This document shows positions 28,815 through 38,600 of a stretch of 64,000 bases of DNA, piece by piece (position 1 is the first letter of the stretch; every line of letters begins with the position of its first letter). The position numbers and the translations under genes were made by a program. The stretch is from assembly GCA_016699305.1 (NCBI GenBank), contig CP064970.1, forward strand, positions 682,001 to 746,000, in the 5' to 3' direction. Origin of the DNA: Alphaproteobacteria bacterium (GTDB lineage: Bacteria > Pseudomonadota > Alphaproteobacteria > GCA-016699305). A model generated the notes under the pieces. That model was not told where the DNA came from, did not search any database, and saw only the letters and a list, made by a program, of their open reading frames with translations.

Positions 28815-30178
28815 CAGGCTTTGGCTTGATCCCGCAAGGACAAAAAACCCTCGCCTTGGCGGCCATGGCTCTGTCCTTGGTTGCTTGCGACAGCCAAGTG
28901 GGTCGCTGGGTCGGCGCAGAAAAAGATAAGCCGGTTGTCACGGGAAAGCGCATTCCCGTCTTGGTGGACGAACAGCGTCTAGCCCCGAACGATAGCGTTT
29001 CGGGCGAACAGGTCGCATTGCCCGAGCCAAAGGCAGGAAGCGATTGGCCGCAAAGCGGCGGCAACCCGGCCCATGTCCCTCCACATGCGGCCCTGGCCGA
29101 AAAGGTCAAATCCGTTTGGTCGGTCGATATCGGCGCGGGAACCAGCCGTTCCCTGGAAATCCTGGCCACGCCCGTGGCGGCAGGCGGCAAGGTCTATGCC
29201 ATGGACGCCGCCGGCATGGTCACGGCCTTGGATGCCGCCAAGGGCAAGCGCGTCTGGCAACGCGATACCGCGCCTGACGAAGAAGACAAAAAGGCCATCG
29301 GCGGCGGCCTGGCCCTGTCGGGTGAGCGTCTGCTTGCCAGCACGGGTTTTGGCGAAGTATTAGCCCTGTCGGTGGCCGATGGCAGCGTGATCTGGCGACG
29401 TCAAATAGGCCAACCTTTGCGCGCCGCGCCCATCGTGGCCGAAGATCGCGTGATCGTCATCGACATCACCAACCGTTCCCATGTCCTGAACCTGTCCGAC
29501 GGCACCGTTCAATGGACGCATCGCGGCATGACCGAGGCCACGGCCCTTCTGGGCGGCGCGACGCCGGCGGCGGAGAATCAAGTGATCGTCGTCCCCTATT
29601 CCTCGGGCGAGGTCTTCGCTTTGCGCGCCGAGACGGGCCGCGTCATCTGGTCGGACAATATCGCCGTGGCGGCGCGCGTCGGGGCCTTGCCGGGCTTGGC
29701 CGATATCCGTGCCATGCCGGTGATCGAGGGCAAGCATGTGCTGGCCCTTAGCCACAGCGGACGCCTGGTGGCTTTTGATCTGAACGCAGGACAGCGCGTG
29801 TGGGAACAAAGCGTGGGCGGATCGCAAACCCCGGTCGTGGCGGGACAGGCGGTGTTCGTTCTAAGCGCCAAGGGCCAATTGGCCGAGCTGGCGCGCGCAA
29901 CGGGCCTGGTGCGCTGGGTCAAAGACCTTCCCGCCTGCGCCAAGGACGAAGAAGACGAAAAAGAGTGCGACGAAGCCTTGCACTGGTCCGGTCCGGTTCT
30001 GGCGGGCTGGCGTTTATGGCTGACCAACTCGGCGGGTGAACTGGTGGAGGTGACCACCGAAGACGGCACCATCACAAAGCGCCACCATTTGAGCGACGCC
30101 TCGTATTTACCGCCCATCGTGGCCGAAGGGACGATCTATGTCCTTAGTCAAGATGGTACCCTGACCGCTTTCAGATAA
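28811..30178 (+). CDS. bamB: Outer membrane assembly lipoprotein BamB
   Basis: Beta-propeller lipoprotein of the BAM complex that inserts outer-membrane proteins. An N-terminal signal with a lipobox (LSLVACDSQ) is followed by PQQ-type repeats: VYAMDAAGMVTALDAAKGKR then VWQRD, VLALSVADGSVIWRRQIGQP, VFALRAETGRVIWSDN, LVAFDLNAGQRVWEQSVGG and YVLSQDGTLTAFR. 455 residues is somewhat longer than E. coli BamB (392). An acidic insertion (CAKDEEDEKECDE) is unusual. The start overlaps the yfgM-like gene (ATGA), and der follows after 17 bases. Confidence 0.93.
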   Translation: MTGFGLIPQGQKTLALAAMALSLVACDSQVGRWVGAEKDKPVVTGKRIPVLVDEQRLAPNDSVSGEQVALPEPKAGSDWPQSGGNPAHVPPHAALAEKVKSVWSVDIGAGTSRSLEILATPVAAGGKVYAMDAAGMVTALDAAKGKRVWQRDTAPDEEDKKAIGGGLALSGERLLASTGFGEVLALSVADGSVIWRRQIGQPLRAAPIVAEDRVIVIDITNRSHVLNLSDGTVQWTHRGMTEATALLGGATPAAENQVIVVPYSSGEVFALRAETGRVIWSDNIAVAARVGALPGLADIRAMPVIEGKHVLALSHSGRLVAFDLNAGQRVWEQSVGGSQTPVVAGQAVFVLSAKGQLAELARATGLVRWVKDLPACAKDEEDEKECDEALHWSGPVLAGWRLWLTNSAGELVEVTTEDGTITKRHHLSDASYLPPIVAEGTIYVLSQDGTLTAFR

Positions 30179-30195
30179 CAGAACAGGCCCGCTCT

Positions 30196-31614
30196 ATGCT
30201 TACTTTGGTCATTGCCGGGCGTCCGAATGTCGGCAAGTCCACGTTATTCAATCGTCTGGCGGGAAAAAAGCTGGCCCTTGTCGCTCCCGAACCGGGCGTC
30301 ACGCGCGACTGGCAAGAAGCCGAATGCGAATTGAATGGCGTATCTTTCCGTCTGATCGATACCGCAGGCTGGGATGTCGGACATGATCCCGGCTCGGTCG
30401 CCGCCCGCGCCCGTCTTCAAACAGAACGCGCCCTTGCCCTGGCCGATGCGGCCTTGTTCGTCGTCGATGCCCGCGCCGGACTGACCGCCGAAGATCGCGA
30501 CGCCGCCAAGCGTCTGCGGCGCGAGGGGTTGCCGGTTATCCTGCTGGCCAATAAATGTGACAGCGGTTTTGTGCCCGGCACATTCGATGAGCTGTACGAA
30601 TTGGGCATGGACGAGGCCATCCCGGTTTCCGCCGAGCATGGCGACGGGCTGGCCGATCTTTCGCGCACCATCGCGGCCCTTTCCCCGCAGCCCGAGGAAG
30701 AGTTTTCCGAAACGGACGAGGTGTCAGACGAGGCCGCAGTCGCAGATCTGCCGCCTTTGCGTTTGGCCATCGTGGGACGGCCCAATGTCGGGAAATCGAC
30801 ACTGGTCAATGCGTTGCTAGGCCAGGAACGTGTGTTGACAGGTCCCGAGCCGGGATTGACGCGCGATACCATCGCGGTGACCATGGATTGGCACGGCCAC
30901 AGTGTCCGCCTGGTGGATACGGCAGGGTTGCGCCGCTCGGCGCGGGTCACCGAAGACCTTGAACATGACGCGGTTCATGAATCCATGCGCGCCATACGCT
31001 TGGCCGAAGTCGTGGTGTTGCTGTTGGACGCGACCGAACCATCCCAGCATCAAGATATGGATATCGCCGCCCGGGTCGAAACCGAAGGCCGAGTCCTGGT
31101 GATCGTGGCCAATAAATGGGACAAAGTGAAAGACCCCGATGCCACGATGCGCGCGCTGCGCGACCGGCTGGGGCGTTCCTTGGGCCAGCTGCCCGATGTG
31201 CCTGTGGTCACGCTTTCGGCCTTGCGCGGCGAAGGACTGGGCCAGTTGATGTCCACCGTGGCCGCCACATGGCGACGCTGGAACTCACGCGCATCGACCG
31301 GTTCGTTAAACCGCTGGCTGGCCGAGGCCACCGAGGCGCAACCCGCGCCGATGGTCGCAGGGCGGCGCATCAAGATTCGCTATATCACCCAGATCAAGGC
31401 GAGGCCGCCGACCTTTGTTCTATGGATGAACAAGCCCTTGGACCTGCCGCAATCCTATATGCGCTATCTGGCGCGCAGCCTGGGCCGCCGGTTCGATTTG
31501 GCAGGCATTCCCTTGCGTTGGCTGAAGCGCAAGGGCGATAACCCCTATGCCACCAAGACAGGTTGCGACGGGCCACGCGCGAAGAGGCGTCCGCGTTCTT
31601 CGAACAAACGCTGA
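30196..31614 (+). CDS. der: Ribosome biogenesis GTPase Der (EngA)
   Basis: Tandem GTPase needed for 50S maturation. Two G domains are clear: GRPNVGKSTLFN with DTAGWD and NKCD, then GRPNVGKSTLVN with DTAGLRRSARVTED and NKWD. A KH-like C-terminal domain follows (RIKIRYITQIKARPPTFVLW). 472 residues is normal. The 3' end overlaps the convergent PAP2 gene by 70 bases, encoding the basic tail GPRAKRRPRSSNKR. Confidence 0.97.
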   Translation: MLTLVIAGRPNVGKSTLFNRLAGKKLALVAPEPGVTRDWQEAECELNGVSFRLIDTAGWDVGHDPGSVAARARLQTERALALADAALFVVDARAGLTAEDRDAAKRLRREGLPVILLANKCDSGFVPGTFDELYELGMDEAIPVSAEHGDGLADLSRTIAALSPQPEEEFSETDEVSDEAAVADLPPLRLAIVGRPNVGKSTLVNALLGQERVLTGPEPGLTRDTIAVTMDWHGHSVRLVDTAGLRRSARVTEDLEHDAVHESMRAIRLAEVVVLLLDATEPSQHQDMDIAARVETEGRVLVIVANKWDKVKDPDATMRALRDRLGRSLGQLPDVPVVTLSALRGEGLGQLMSTVAATWRRWNSRASTGSLNRWLAEATEAQPAPMVAGRRIKIRYITQIKARPPTFVLWMNKPLDLPQSYMRYLARSLGRRFDLAGIPLRWLKRKGDNPYATKTGCDGPRAKRRPRSSNKR

Positions 31615-32297
31615 CCAAAGAATATTCGATAGGTCAAGGCAACGGTGATCGGAATGACAACTCCGGCGGCCAGGGCGTCGCTGGCGAAATGCGCGCCCAT
31701 GGCCACGCGCATCAGGCCAAGCCCGAAACCTGCAAGCATTCCCATCCAAAAAAGACGTCGCGCCCGTAAAGGCGAAGCGACAAAGGCAAACGCCACCAAC
31801 CAAAACCCAAAGGCCGGATCACCCGCCACAAAGGAACAATTCGTGTCGCATTGCGCGCTGGGCAACAAAGCCGGGGTGAATTGCGCCGTCCCGCCGAATT
31901 CTTCCACCTGAACCGGGCGGGCGCGTCCCCATTGGTCTTTGAGTGCGACATTGGCCACAAGGCCGGGTCCCAGCAACAGGCTGACCAACAAGAAGGCCCA
32001 AACGCGCCATGTGCCCATACTGCGCAGCCATCTATGCCGAGGCAGCAAAGAAACGACCAAGCCGAGAGCAAAGATCACGCCGATCACGCGCGATCCCGTT
32101 TGCACGCCCTCATGCAACATATCGAAAGGCCAGGCCATCCGAGCCGGAAAGTTTCCCGCAAGAGAATCAAAAAACAGCCCGGAGACGGCCAAATCAGCCT
32201 TTGGATACAATGACAAACACAAAACAGCCGCCAAGCCCCCTGCAATGACGATGACGGGCAACGAAAACCAGTCCTTGATGCGTGGCGGAAGCGTCAA
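31545..32297 (-). CDS. PAP2-family membrane phosphatase
   Basis: A 250-residue polytopic protein of the phosphatidic-acid-phosphatase type 2 family. The three catalytic motifs are recognisable: KDQWGRARP, SFVAGDPAFGFW (Ser and Ala where the second motif usually reads PSGH) and RVAMGAHFASD. The substrate is likely a lipid phosphate such as undecaprenyl-PP, PGP or lipid A 1-phosphate, and cannot be decided. It overlaps der tail-to-tail by 70 bases and diverges from the DUF218 protein gene. Confidence 0.85.
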   Translation of the reverse strand: MTLPPRIKDWFSLPVIVIAGGLAAVLCLSLYPKADLAVSGLFFDSLAGNFPARMAWPFDMLHEGVQTGSRVIGVIFALGLVVSLLPRHRWLRSMGTWRVWAFLLVSLLLGPGLVANVALKDQWGRARPVQVEEFGGTAQFTPALLPSAQCDTNCSFVAGDPAFGFWLVAFAFVASPLRARRLFWMGMLAGFGLGLMRVAMGAHFASDALAAGVVIPITVALTYRIFFGQRLFEERGRLFARGPSQPVLVA

Positions 32298-32363
32298 CGA
32301 ATTCCCCTCTGTCGGTCATGATCTTGATACCTGACGGCTTAGCACGTTTTGTTTTGTGCGGTC

Positions 32364-32990
32364 ATGTCTATAATCGGCCTTATGTTCCGTCGATTCGTCC
32401 GTCTGCTGATGCTTCTGGTGTTCCTGTCCGGCCTGTTATGGGTGGGCGGGTTCGCCGGATTCATGGCCAGCGTCCTCCATCAACCCGGCATGGAATCTCC
32501 CGCCAAAGCGCCGGTGGCCGATGTGATCGTCGTCCTGACCGGTGGTGCCGACCGTATCGCCGCCGCCGTCGATCTGCTGAAGCTGGGCAAGGGCCGCAAG
32601 TTGCTGATATCGGGAATCCCCGCATCGGTTCCCTTGGCCGATGTCCTAAGCGGAGTCGATGTCTCCGAATTCTTGCGAGAATGCTGCATCATCGCCGGTC
32701 GCACAGCCGACAACACCAAGGAGAACGTGAGAGAGACGCAAGAATGGATCCGCACCGAAGGCGCCAGCTCGGTTTTGCTGGTGACGGCCAATTATCACAT
32801 GCCGCGCAGTCTGCTGTTGTTCCGCACGGGACTGCCTGACACCATTATCTTTCCCTATCCCGTCTCTCCGTCGCAGATGCATTTAGATCTGTGGTGGATG
32901 AACCCGGCGCGGCTGCGCCTTTTGTCGGGCGAGTATAATAAATACCTCGCCACATTGCTGGACCTGCGGTGGGAGACCGTGCACGAATGA
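32364..32990 (+). CDS. DUF218/YdcF-family envelope protein
   Basis: A protein of about 208 residues with an N-terminal membrane anchor (LLMLLVFLSGLLWVGGFAGF) and a DUF218 domain (DVIVVLTGGADRIAAAVDLL, AGRTADNTKENVRET, VLLVTANYHMPRSLLLF). Relatives include ElyC and SanA, which influence cell-wall integrity. Starts at 32364 or 32382 are both possible and neither has a strong ribosome binding site. The stop overlaps the next start (ATGA), so it is coupled to the acyltransferase. Confidence 0.85.
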   Translation: MSIIGLMFRRFVRLLMLLVFLSGLLWVGGFAGFMASVLHQPGMESPAKAPVADVIVVLTGGADRIAAAVDLLKLGKGRKLLISGIPASVPLADVLSGVDVSEFLRECCIIAGRTADNTKENVRETQEWIRTEGASSVLLVTANYHMPRSLLLFRTGLPDTIIFPYPVSPSQMHLDLWWMNPARLRLLSGEYNKYLATLLDLRWETVHE

Positions 32991-33739
32991 CAGGACCCAT
33001 TCTCGCTTCGCGGTTACGCCGAATTTTGTTTGCGACGGTCTATTCTGTCTGGATTGGCTTTTGCTGCTTGGGCCTGCTGATCGTTCTGGCGATGCCTGAA
33101 CGGGTTTACCTGTATTTTCTGACTTGGTTCTTTCGCAGCTTGGCATGGATTGAGCGCGTGGTTCTGGGGCTGAGTTACCACGTCGAGGGCTTGGAAAATC
33201 TTCCCCGTCACGGTGCCTATATCGTCGCGGCCAAGCATCACTCGGCCTGGGAAACTCTGAAGCTGTTCGTGATGCTGCGCAACCCGGCGATCGTCGCCAA
33301 GCGTGAGCTGTTCGCCCTGCCTTTTTGGGGATGGTATATGCGCCGATCGGGGGCCATCCCCATTGATCGCGGACAGGGTGCGCGCACGGTCGCCCGTCTG
33401 ATAGCCAGTGCCCGCGCGGCTACCCAGGCGCAGCGTCCCATCGTCATTTTCCCCGAAGGAACGCGCACCCTGCCCGGCCAGCACCGCCGCTACCAGGTCG
33501 GCGTTATCCTGCTGGCTCAACGCCTGAAACTTCCCATCGTGCCGATGGCGCACAATGCCGGGCTGTTCTGGCCGCGACGCGGAATGCCCCATAGCCGTGG
33601 CACCATCACCGTCCGATTCTTACCTGCCTTGACGCCTCAAGACGATGCGGCGTCTTTGATGCGCAGCTTAGAGGAATGTCTGGAAGAACAGTGCAACGCC
33701 ATATTGCCTAAATCACCCGGAGCGCCCGATTGCGTGTAA
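32987..33739 (+). CDS. plsC: 1-acyl-sn-glycerol-3-phosphate acyltransferase
   Basis: Makes phosphatidic acid at the inner membrane. The 250-residue protein has an N-terminal membrane segment (SVWIGFCCLGLLIVLAM), the catalytic H-x4-D/E box as KHHSAWETL with Glu in the acidic position, and FPEGTRTLPG, the substrate-binding motif. I chose ATG 32987, which overlaps the previous stop codon. An AT-rich stretch of about 145 bases follows. Family membership is secure; the exact acyl preference is unknown. Confidence 0.9.
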   Translation: MTGPILASRLRRILFATVYSVWIGFCCLGLLIVLAMPERVYLYFLTWFFRSLAWIERVVLGLSYHVEGLENLPRHGAYIVAAKHHSAWETLKLFVMLRNPAIVAKRELFALPFWGWYMRRSGAIPIDRGQGARTVARLIASARAATQAQRPIVIFPEGTRTLPGQHRRYQVGVILLAQRLKLPIVPMAHNAGLFWPRRGMPHSRGTITVRFLPALTPQDDAASLMRSLEECLEEQCNAILPKSPGAPDCV

Positions 33740-33885
33740 TTCTCTTAGCTCTTATTTTTTGAGATATGTTACAAATCAATAATATATATTAAATGCGCAT
33801 CAACCCTATGGTTGTTGCTTGGTAGTTTATTTACCTCTTTCTGATTTAATTCGAAGAATGCGTTTCCAATCTGACGGCCAGACAC

Positions 33886-35211
33886 ATGCAACCCAAGAAT
33901 GACGTTGATTTGCATCCAATTTCCCAGCAGGAAGTTGACTCTCGGTACGATCTGCACCGCAGATTCAGGGAAGGCCGACCGGGAGGACAGAAATTCTCTA
34001 TGACCTTCTGCGATGCCTCTGGACTTGATCTGTCGTCTCGGGACATGGCCGAATGCGAGTTCGTCGGTTCATATCTTGAACGCGTCAATCTGGAGCGGAG
34101 CAACCTGAAAGGGGCCAACCTGTTTGGCGTCAACCTGTCATCCGCTCGCATGCGCAGTTGCAATCTCGAAAGATCCGATATGCGTGGCGTGACGCTGAAT
34201 AGCACTGACTTGCAAGACGCGAATATGCAATTCGCGGATATCCGCGAGGGCTATATCCTAAAGTTACACCCCAACGGAACCTACGTCGCCATCCGCCGCA
34301 ACGAGGCCGAGTTGAACCACGCGATCATGAACAACGCCAATCTGGCAGGCGCAAAACTGGGCATGGCCATGGCCTGCCAAACTCAATTGATGAATGCCAA
34401 TCTAGCTGGCGCGCAACTGGCCAACGCCAACCTAACAGGGTCGGATATGCGCGGCGCGAATCTAGAAAACGCGGATTTAAGCGGCGCGATACTCAGCGGA
34501 TGCCTATTGCACGGTGCAGACCTACACGGCGCAATACTTAGCGCCACCATCATGGACGGTGCCGACTTGACGGCGGCCAATGTCCATGAGGTGGATCTGG
34601 TGGATGCCGACACCACGGGCATGATTCGCTCGAAACATCTGGATTTTATGGAAGTTCCGCTTGAGCAGATTTTGGCCGACCATCGCACCTGGATTGACAG
34701 CATGTGCGCGAAAGGCGTTCAAGCCAATTTCTCCAATATCACGATGGAGGGCTTGGATTTACGTGATCGCGATCTATCGGCATCTATCATGAACCTAGCA
34801 ACACTTAATTCCAGCACCTTCACACGCTGCAAGCTAGCCATGGCAAGTTTGAAATATGTCCTGGCCATCGAAGCAGACTTTAGTCACGCCGATTTACGAG
34901 GCGTCAATTTGGAAGGAGCCAATCTGAACCGTTGCAATCTCACCGGAGCCAATCTGGGCGCTGTCGCGCTGATCGGTGCCGAAAGGAGGCGCTGGCCTGC
35001 CAATCTCCACGGCGTGAAACTACAGAAAGCACGGCTTTGCCAAGCAAATTTACAGGACGTTAACCTTTGCCATGCCAATTTAAGGGGAGCAGATCTTCGC
35101 GGCGCAAATCTTAGAGGTGCCTCATTGGTCGATGCCGATCTAAGTGGCGCCAACGTCGAAGGTGTCGATATGACTGCGGTGGATAAGCGCTATACCATCG
35201 GCCTGTCATGA
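33886..35211 (+). CDS. Pentapeptide-repeat protein
   Basis: A 441-residue protein made mostly of A(D/N)Lxx repeats that should fold as a right-handed quadrilateral beta-helix. A non-repeat N-terminus (1-45) leads into a first block (about 46-125), a short insert (YILKLHPNGTYVAIRR), a second block (145-235), a linker (RSKHLDFMEVPLEQILADHR) and a third block to the end. No signal peptide or enzymatic motif. The CheY-like gene starts 29 bases downstream, so the protein may be a scaffold or partner in that signalling unit; this is inference. Confidence 0.88.
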   Translation: MQPKNDVDLHPISQQEVDSRYDLHRRFREGRPGGQKFSMTFCDASGLDLSSRDMAECEFVGSYLERVNLERSNLKGANLFGVNLSSARMRSCNLERSDMRGVTLNSTDLQDANMQFADIREGYILKLHPNGTYVAIRRNEAELNHAIMNNANLAGAKLGMAMACQTQLMNANLAGAQLANANLTGSDMRGANLENADLSGAILSGCLLHGADLHGAILSATIMDGADLTAANVHEVDLVDADTTGMIRSKHLDFMEVPLEQILADHRTWIDSMCAKGVQANFSNITMEGLDLRDRDLSASIMNLATLNSSTFTRCKLAMASLKYVLAIEADFSHADLRGVNLEGANLNRCNLTGANLGAVALIGAERRRWPANLHGVKLQKARLCQANLQDVNLCHANLRGADLRGANLRGASLVDADLSGANVEGVDMTAVDKRYTIGLS

Positions 35212-35240
35212 TGTGGATCATCAGATGCTAGGTTGCTGAC

Positions 35241-35630
35241 ATGGGATATGCAGACAAGAAAATCCTGATCATTGATGACCAGCCATTCATCCGCACGGTC
35301 GTCAAACGCCTATTGGAGAAAATGGGGTTCGCGCATTTCGCCGAAGCCGAAGATGGCGCATCTGGGCTTTCCCTATTGGACGAAGTCAAACCCGATCTGG
35401 TGATTTGCGATATTGAGATGCAGCCCATTGACGGCATCGTCTTCCTTCAACATATCAAGAGGGACAAGCACATCGATCTGAACCAGATGCCCGTCATTTT
35501 CCTGACACATCATGCCGAGGCGCGCATTGTCCAACAGGCGCGGGATCTGGGCATTAAATCATTCGTCCTCAAACCCCCCACACAAGAATCCCTGCGCCAA
35601 CACATTGACCTTGCGTTCTTCGGTCGCTAA
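35241..35630 (+). CDS. CheY-like single-domain response regulator
   Basis: A 129-residue receiver domain with no output domain. The acidic pair is in IIDDQPF (Asp12-Asp13), the phosphoacceptor is Asp57 in VICDIEMQP, and Lys111 is in FVLKPP. The usual conserved Thr/Ser position is in FLTHHAE. It lies 29 bases after the pentapeptide-repeat gene and is convergent with a hybrid kinase whose Hpt domain is a plausible phosphodonor. Confidence 0.93.
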   Translation: MGYADKKILIIDDQPFIRTVVKRLLEKMGFAHFAEAEDGASGLSLLDEVKPDLVICDIEMQPIDGIVFLQHIKRDKHIDLNQMPVIFLTHHAEARIVQQARDLGIKSFVLKPPTQESLRQHIDLAFFGR

Positions 35631-35643
35631 TTCGTGATAAACA

Positions 35644-38600
35644 TCAGGGCTGTTCTTTCTTTGGCCCTAGGTGTGATGGACGCAGCGCCGCGATCACCGC
35701 AGACAATTCCCGCATTGCGGGCATGATCTGCGATCTTACCGCACTGGCGGCATCAAAATGACCTTGCCATATATTCTGTTCGATCATGCGCGTTAGATAA
35801 CTCATGCGCTTGGCCCCCGCTGTCTCCGACGATCCCGCCATACCATGAGAGAGAGAGCGAATAGCCGTCATGTCCTTTTTGTCGAATGCCTTATCCAAAT
35901 CCACTAGGTCGCGTTGAACTCTATCTAGATATTGATTCAGCATATCGGAAAGCATCGCCGGGTCATCGCCCACCAATTCCTGGAAATACGCCATGTCCAA
36001 GACGGGCAAATCATCGACGTTCTTTTCCATCGAAGGCAATTGCGTCTGCTCTTGTCGGACATCGGTTTCAGGACATGTTTTGTCGGTTCTACGCTTGTCA
36101 CATCGCCACTCTATAGCACTGGGCAACCAGTGACGAATACACGACTCCATATCACTAATTGACACCGGCTTGATCAGATAATCGTCCATGCCCGCGTCGT
36201 AACACAATTGTCGTGTGCCTGGCAGCGCATCGGCGGTCAGAGCGACAATCGGCAAACGTTCCCTCGCCGTTTTTCTCTTTTCGTCAGAACGCCAACGTCT
36301 AGATAGTTCATACCCATCCATTTCCGGCATATGACAATCGGTCAGGAGCAGATGGTAATCTTTCTCCTGCAACATCTTGAGCGCCTGTCGTCCGGTGCCT
36401 GCCAATTCCATGGCAAAGCCCAGCTTGCTCATCAGCAACCGGATGACGCTTTGATTGGTTGGATTATCCTCTGCCACCAGAATCAGCACGCCTTTTTGTC
36501 GCGCTTGCTCGATATCCGGAGGGGAGAAGATGGCATCCCCGATAGGCATGTCGTCACTATTGCGATGACATGAGTGATTCTTGGGTTGCGTAAGTCCCAT
36601 GGCTTCCGCCATAGCCTGGCGCAAGGCATGGGGCTTGACCGGACGCGACAGATGACTTTGGCGCAATCCTGGCACAGCGTTATCACGCGATGACGACAGA
36701 TAATGCATGTAGGAAGAAAGGCGAATAAGATAAGGTGGCTTGGCCAGTTCTTTGGGGATCCAAGTCTCTTGATGATCCAGCCGGTCATCAAGAATAACGA
36801 TCTGAAACGGCTGTCCCTTAACCTCAGCACCCACCAGATATCGGCTGACATCGCCCATATTCGTCAGAACCTTTGGCATGGCGTTATCTTGTCGTAAGAT
36901 CATTTCCAGATTTTGGGCCAGCATCGGCGAATTGCAGACCACCATAATGGGCGCATGATGGAAATCGTAATGCTGTGCGCTACGCCGGTCAGGATAAGCA
37001 ATCAGCGGCAAAGTGAACCAGAACGACGACCCCCTATCGGATACGCTGTTAATTCCTATACGTCCGTCCATCATGGTTACCAAGGCGTGGCATATCGAGA
37101 GTCCGAGCCCTGTGCCGCCATAACGGCGCATGGTAGACACATCCGCCTGCACAAAGGGACGAAACAGATGTTCTTGAATATGCGGAGGGATGCCGATGCC
37201 TGTATCTTCGACAGCAAATCGCAGAACCCGCTTATGATCGTGTGCGACATTCTTCTTGTCATATGCCGGATCCTGAACACATTCTATCGTGAGAGTGATG
37301 CCGCCTTTCTCGGTGAATTTCATGGCATTGCCAAGAAGGTTCAAAATGATCTGCCGAATACGCTGAGGATCGCCCTCTAAATAATCGGGGACGTCCGGTT
37401 GAATCACCGTCACAAGGTCCAATCCTTTTTCGACCATCTTGGGACCGAGCAAGTCGACCACGCCGTCCACCAGATCAGTCAACGAGAACTCGTTCTGCTC
37501 CAACTTGAATTGACCGGATTCGATCTTAGAGAAATCCAAGATATCGCCGATAATGTTCAGCAAGGCCAATGCGGATTCATGTACAACCTCGTTCATCGCC
37601 TTCTGTTCATTGGAGAGCGGCGTTCGTGCCAGCAACTCCGACATCGTGACCACACCATTCATCGGGGTCCGAATCTCATGGCTCATGGCGGCAAGGAAGG
37701 CGGATTTAGCCTGGTTGGCGGCTTCGGCTTCCTGTTGCGCTTTGGCCAGGGCCACCTCCTGCTTTTTCTGGCGCGTAATGTCATAGCACCAGATGACCAC
37801 TGCTGGCTGTTCTTCGAATAAGCTACGTTCGGCCGAAATCAGTGCCCAGACATCCTCGCCTTGCGCATGGCTCAGACGCACAGGTTCATCTCGAACGGTG
37901 TGACCTTGAGCAATTTGATTCCAGATGCGTTCGTGGTCTTTCGGATCCGCATAAAGAACGCTGGCCTGCATGGCCTGCACATGCTGGCGCGTCATACCCA
38001 CCATCTCGGCCAGACGATCATTCGCATCCAGAACAAGGCCATCCTCGCTTAGGATCAAGGCACCGACCGGATTGGACTCCAACAGATGCCTCAATTGTCT
38101 TTCATTACTGACCAAGGAACGTTGGCTACGTTTGATCTGACTGACATCCATCATCGTGCAGACGATCAGCATCTCGTCCGTGCTGGGGTGACGCGCCACC
38201 GCTTTTGAGACCAGGACCTCACGGATGCTGCCTTCCGCGAATGGAAACAGCGCCTCATAGGCGTGAAGCGATCTTCCTTGAATCAAGGCGTCATCCGACC
38301 GTTTATGCACATCAGCCAGGCTATGGGGCATGATATCGAAGAGCGTTTTACCGACAATCCTCTCGCGCGCCACGCCCAAGGCTTCCGAGAATGCCTTGTT
38401 GCAATATCCAATGCGTCCCTGCTGATCGCTGTAGTAGATGGGGTTAATGATCGTGTCGAGAAGGACTTCCTGGAAACTTTGATGAGATCGTAGAGAATCC
38501 TCGATTCGGCGAAAATATGACAGGTCACGTAGAAGGAAAAGATGCCTGTCTGGCTCCATACAGCTGGCCGGAAAATGACTGATGGAAACAGATAATTTGC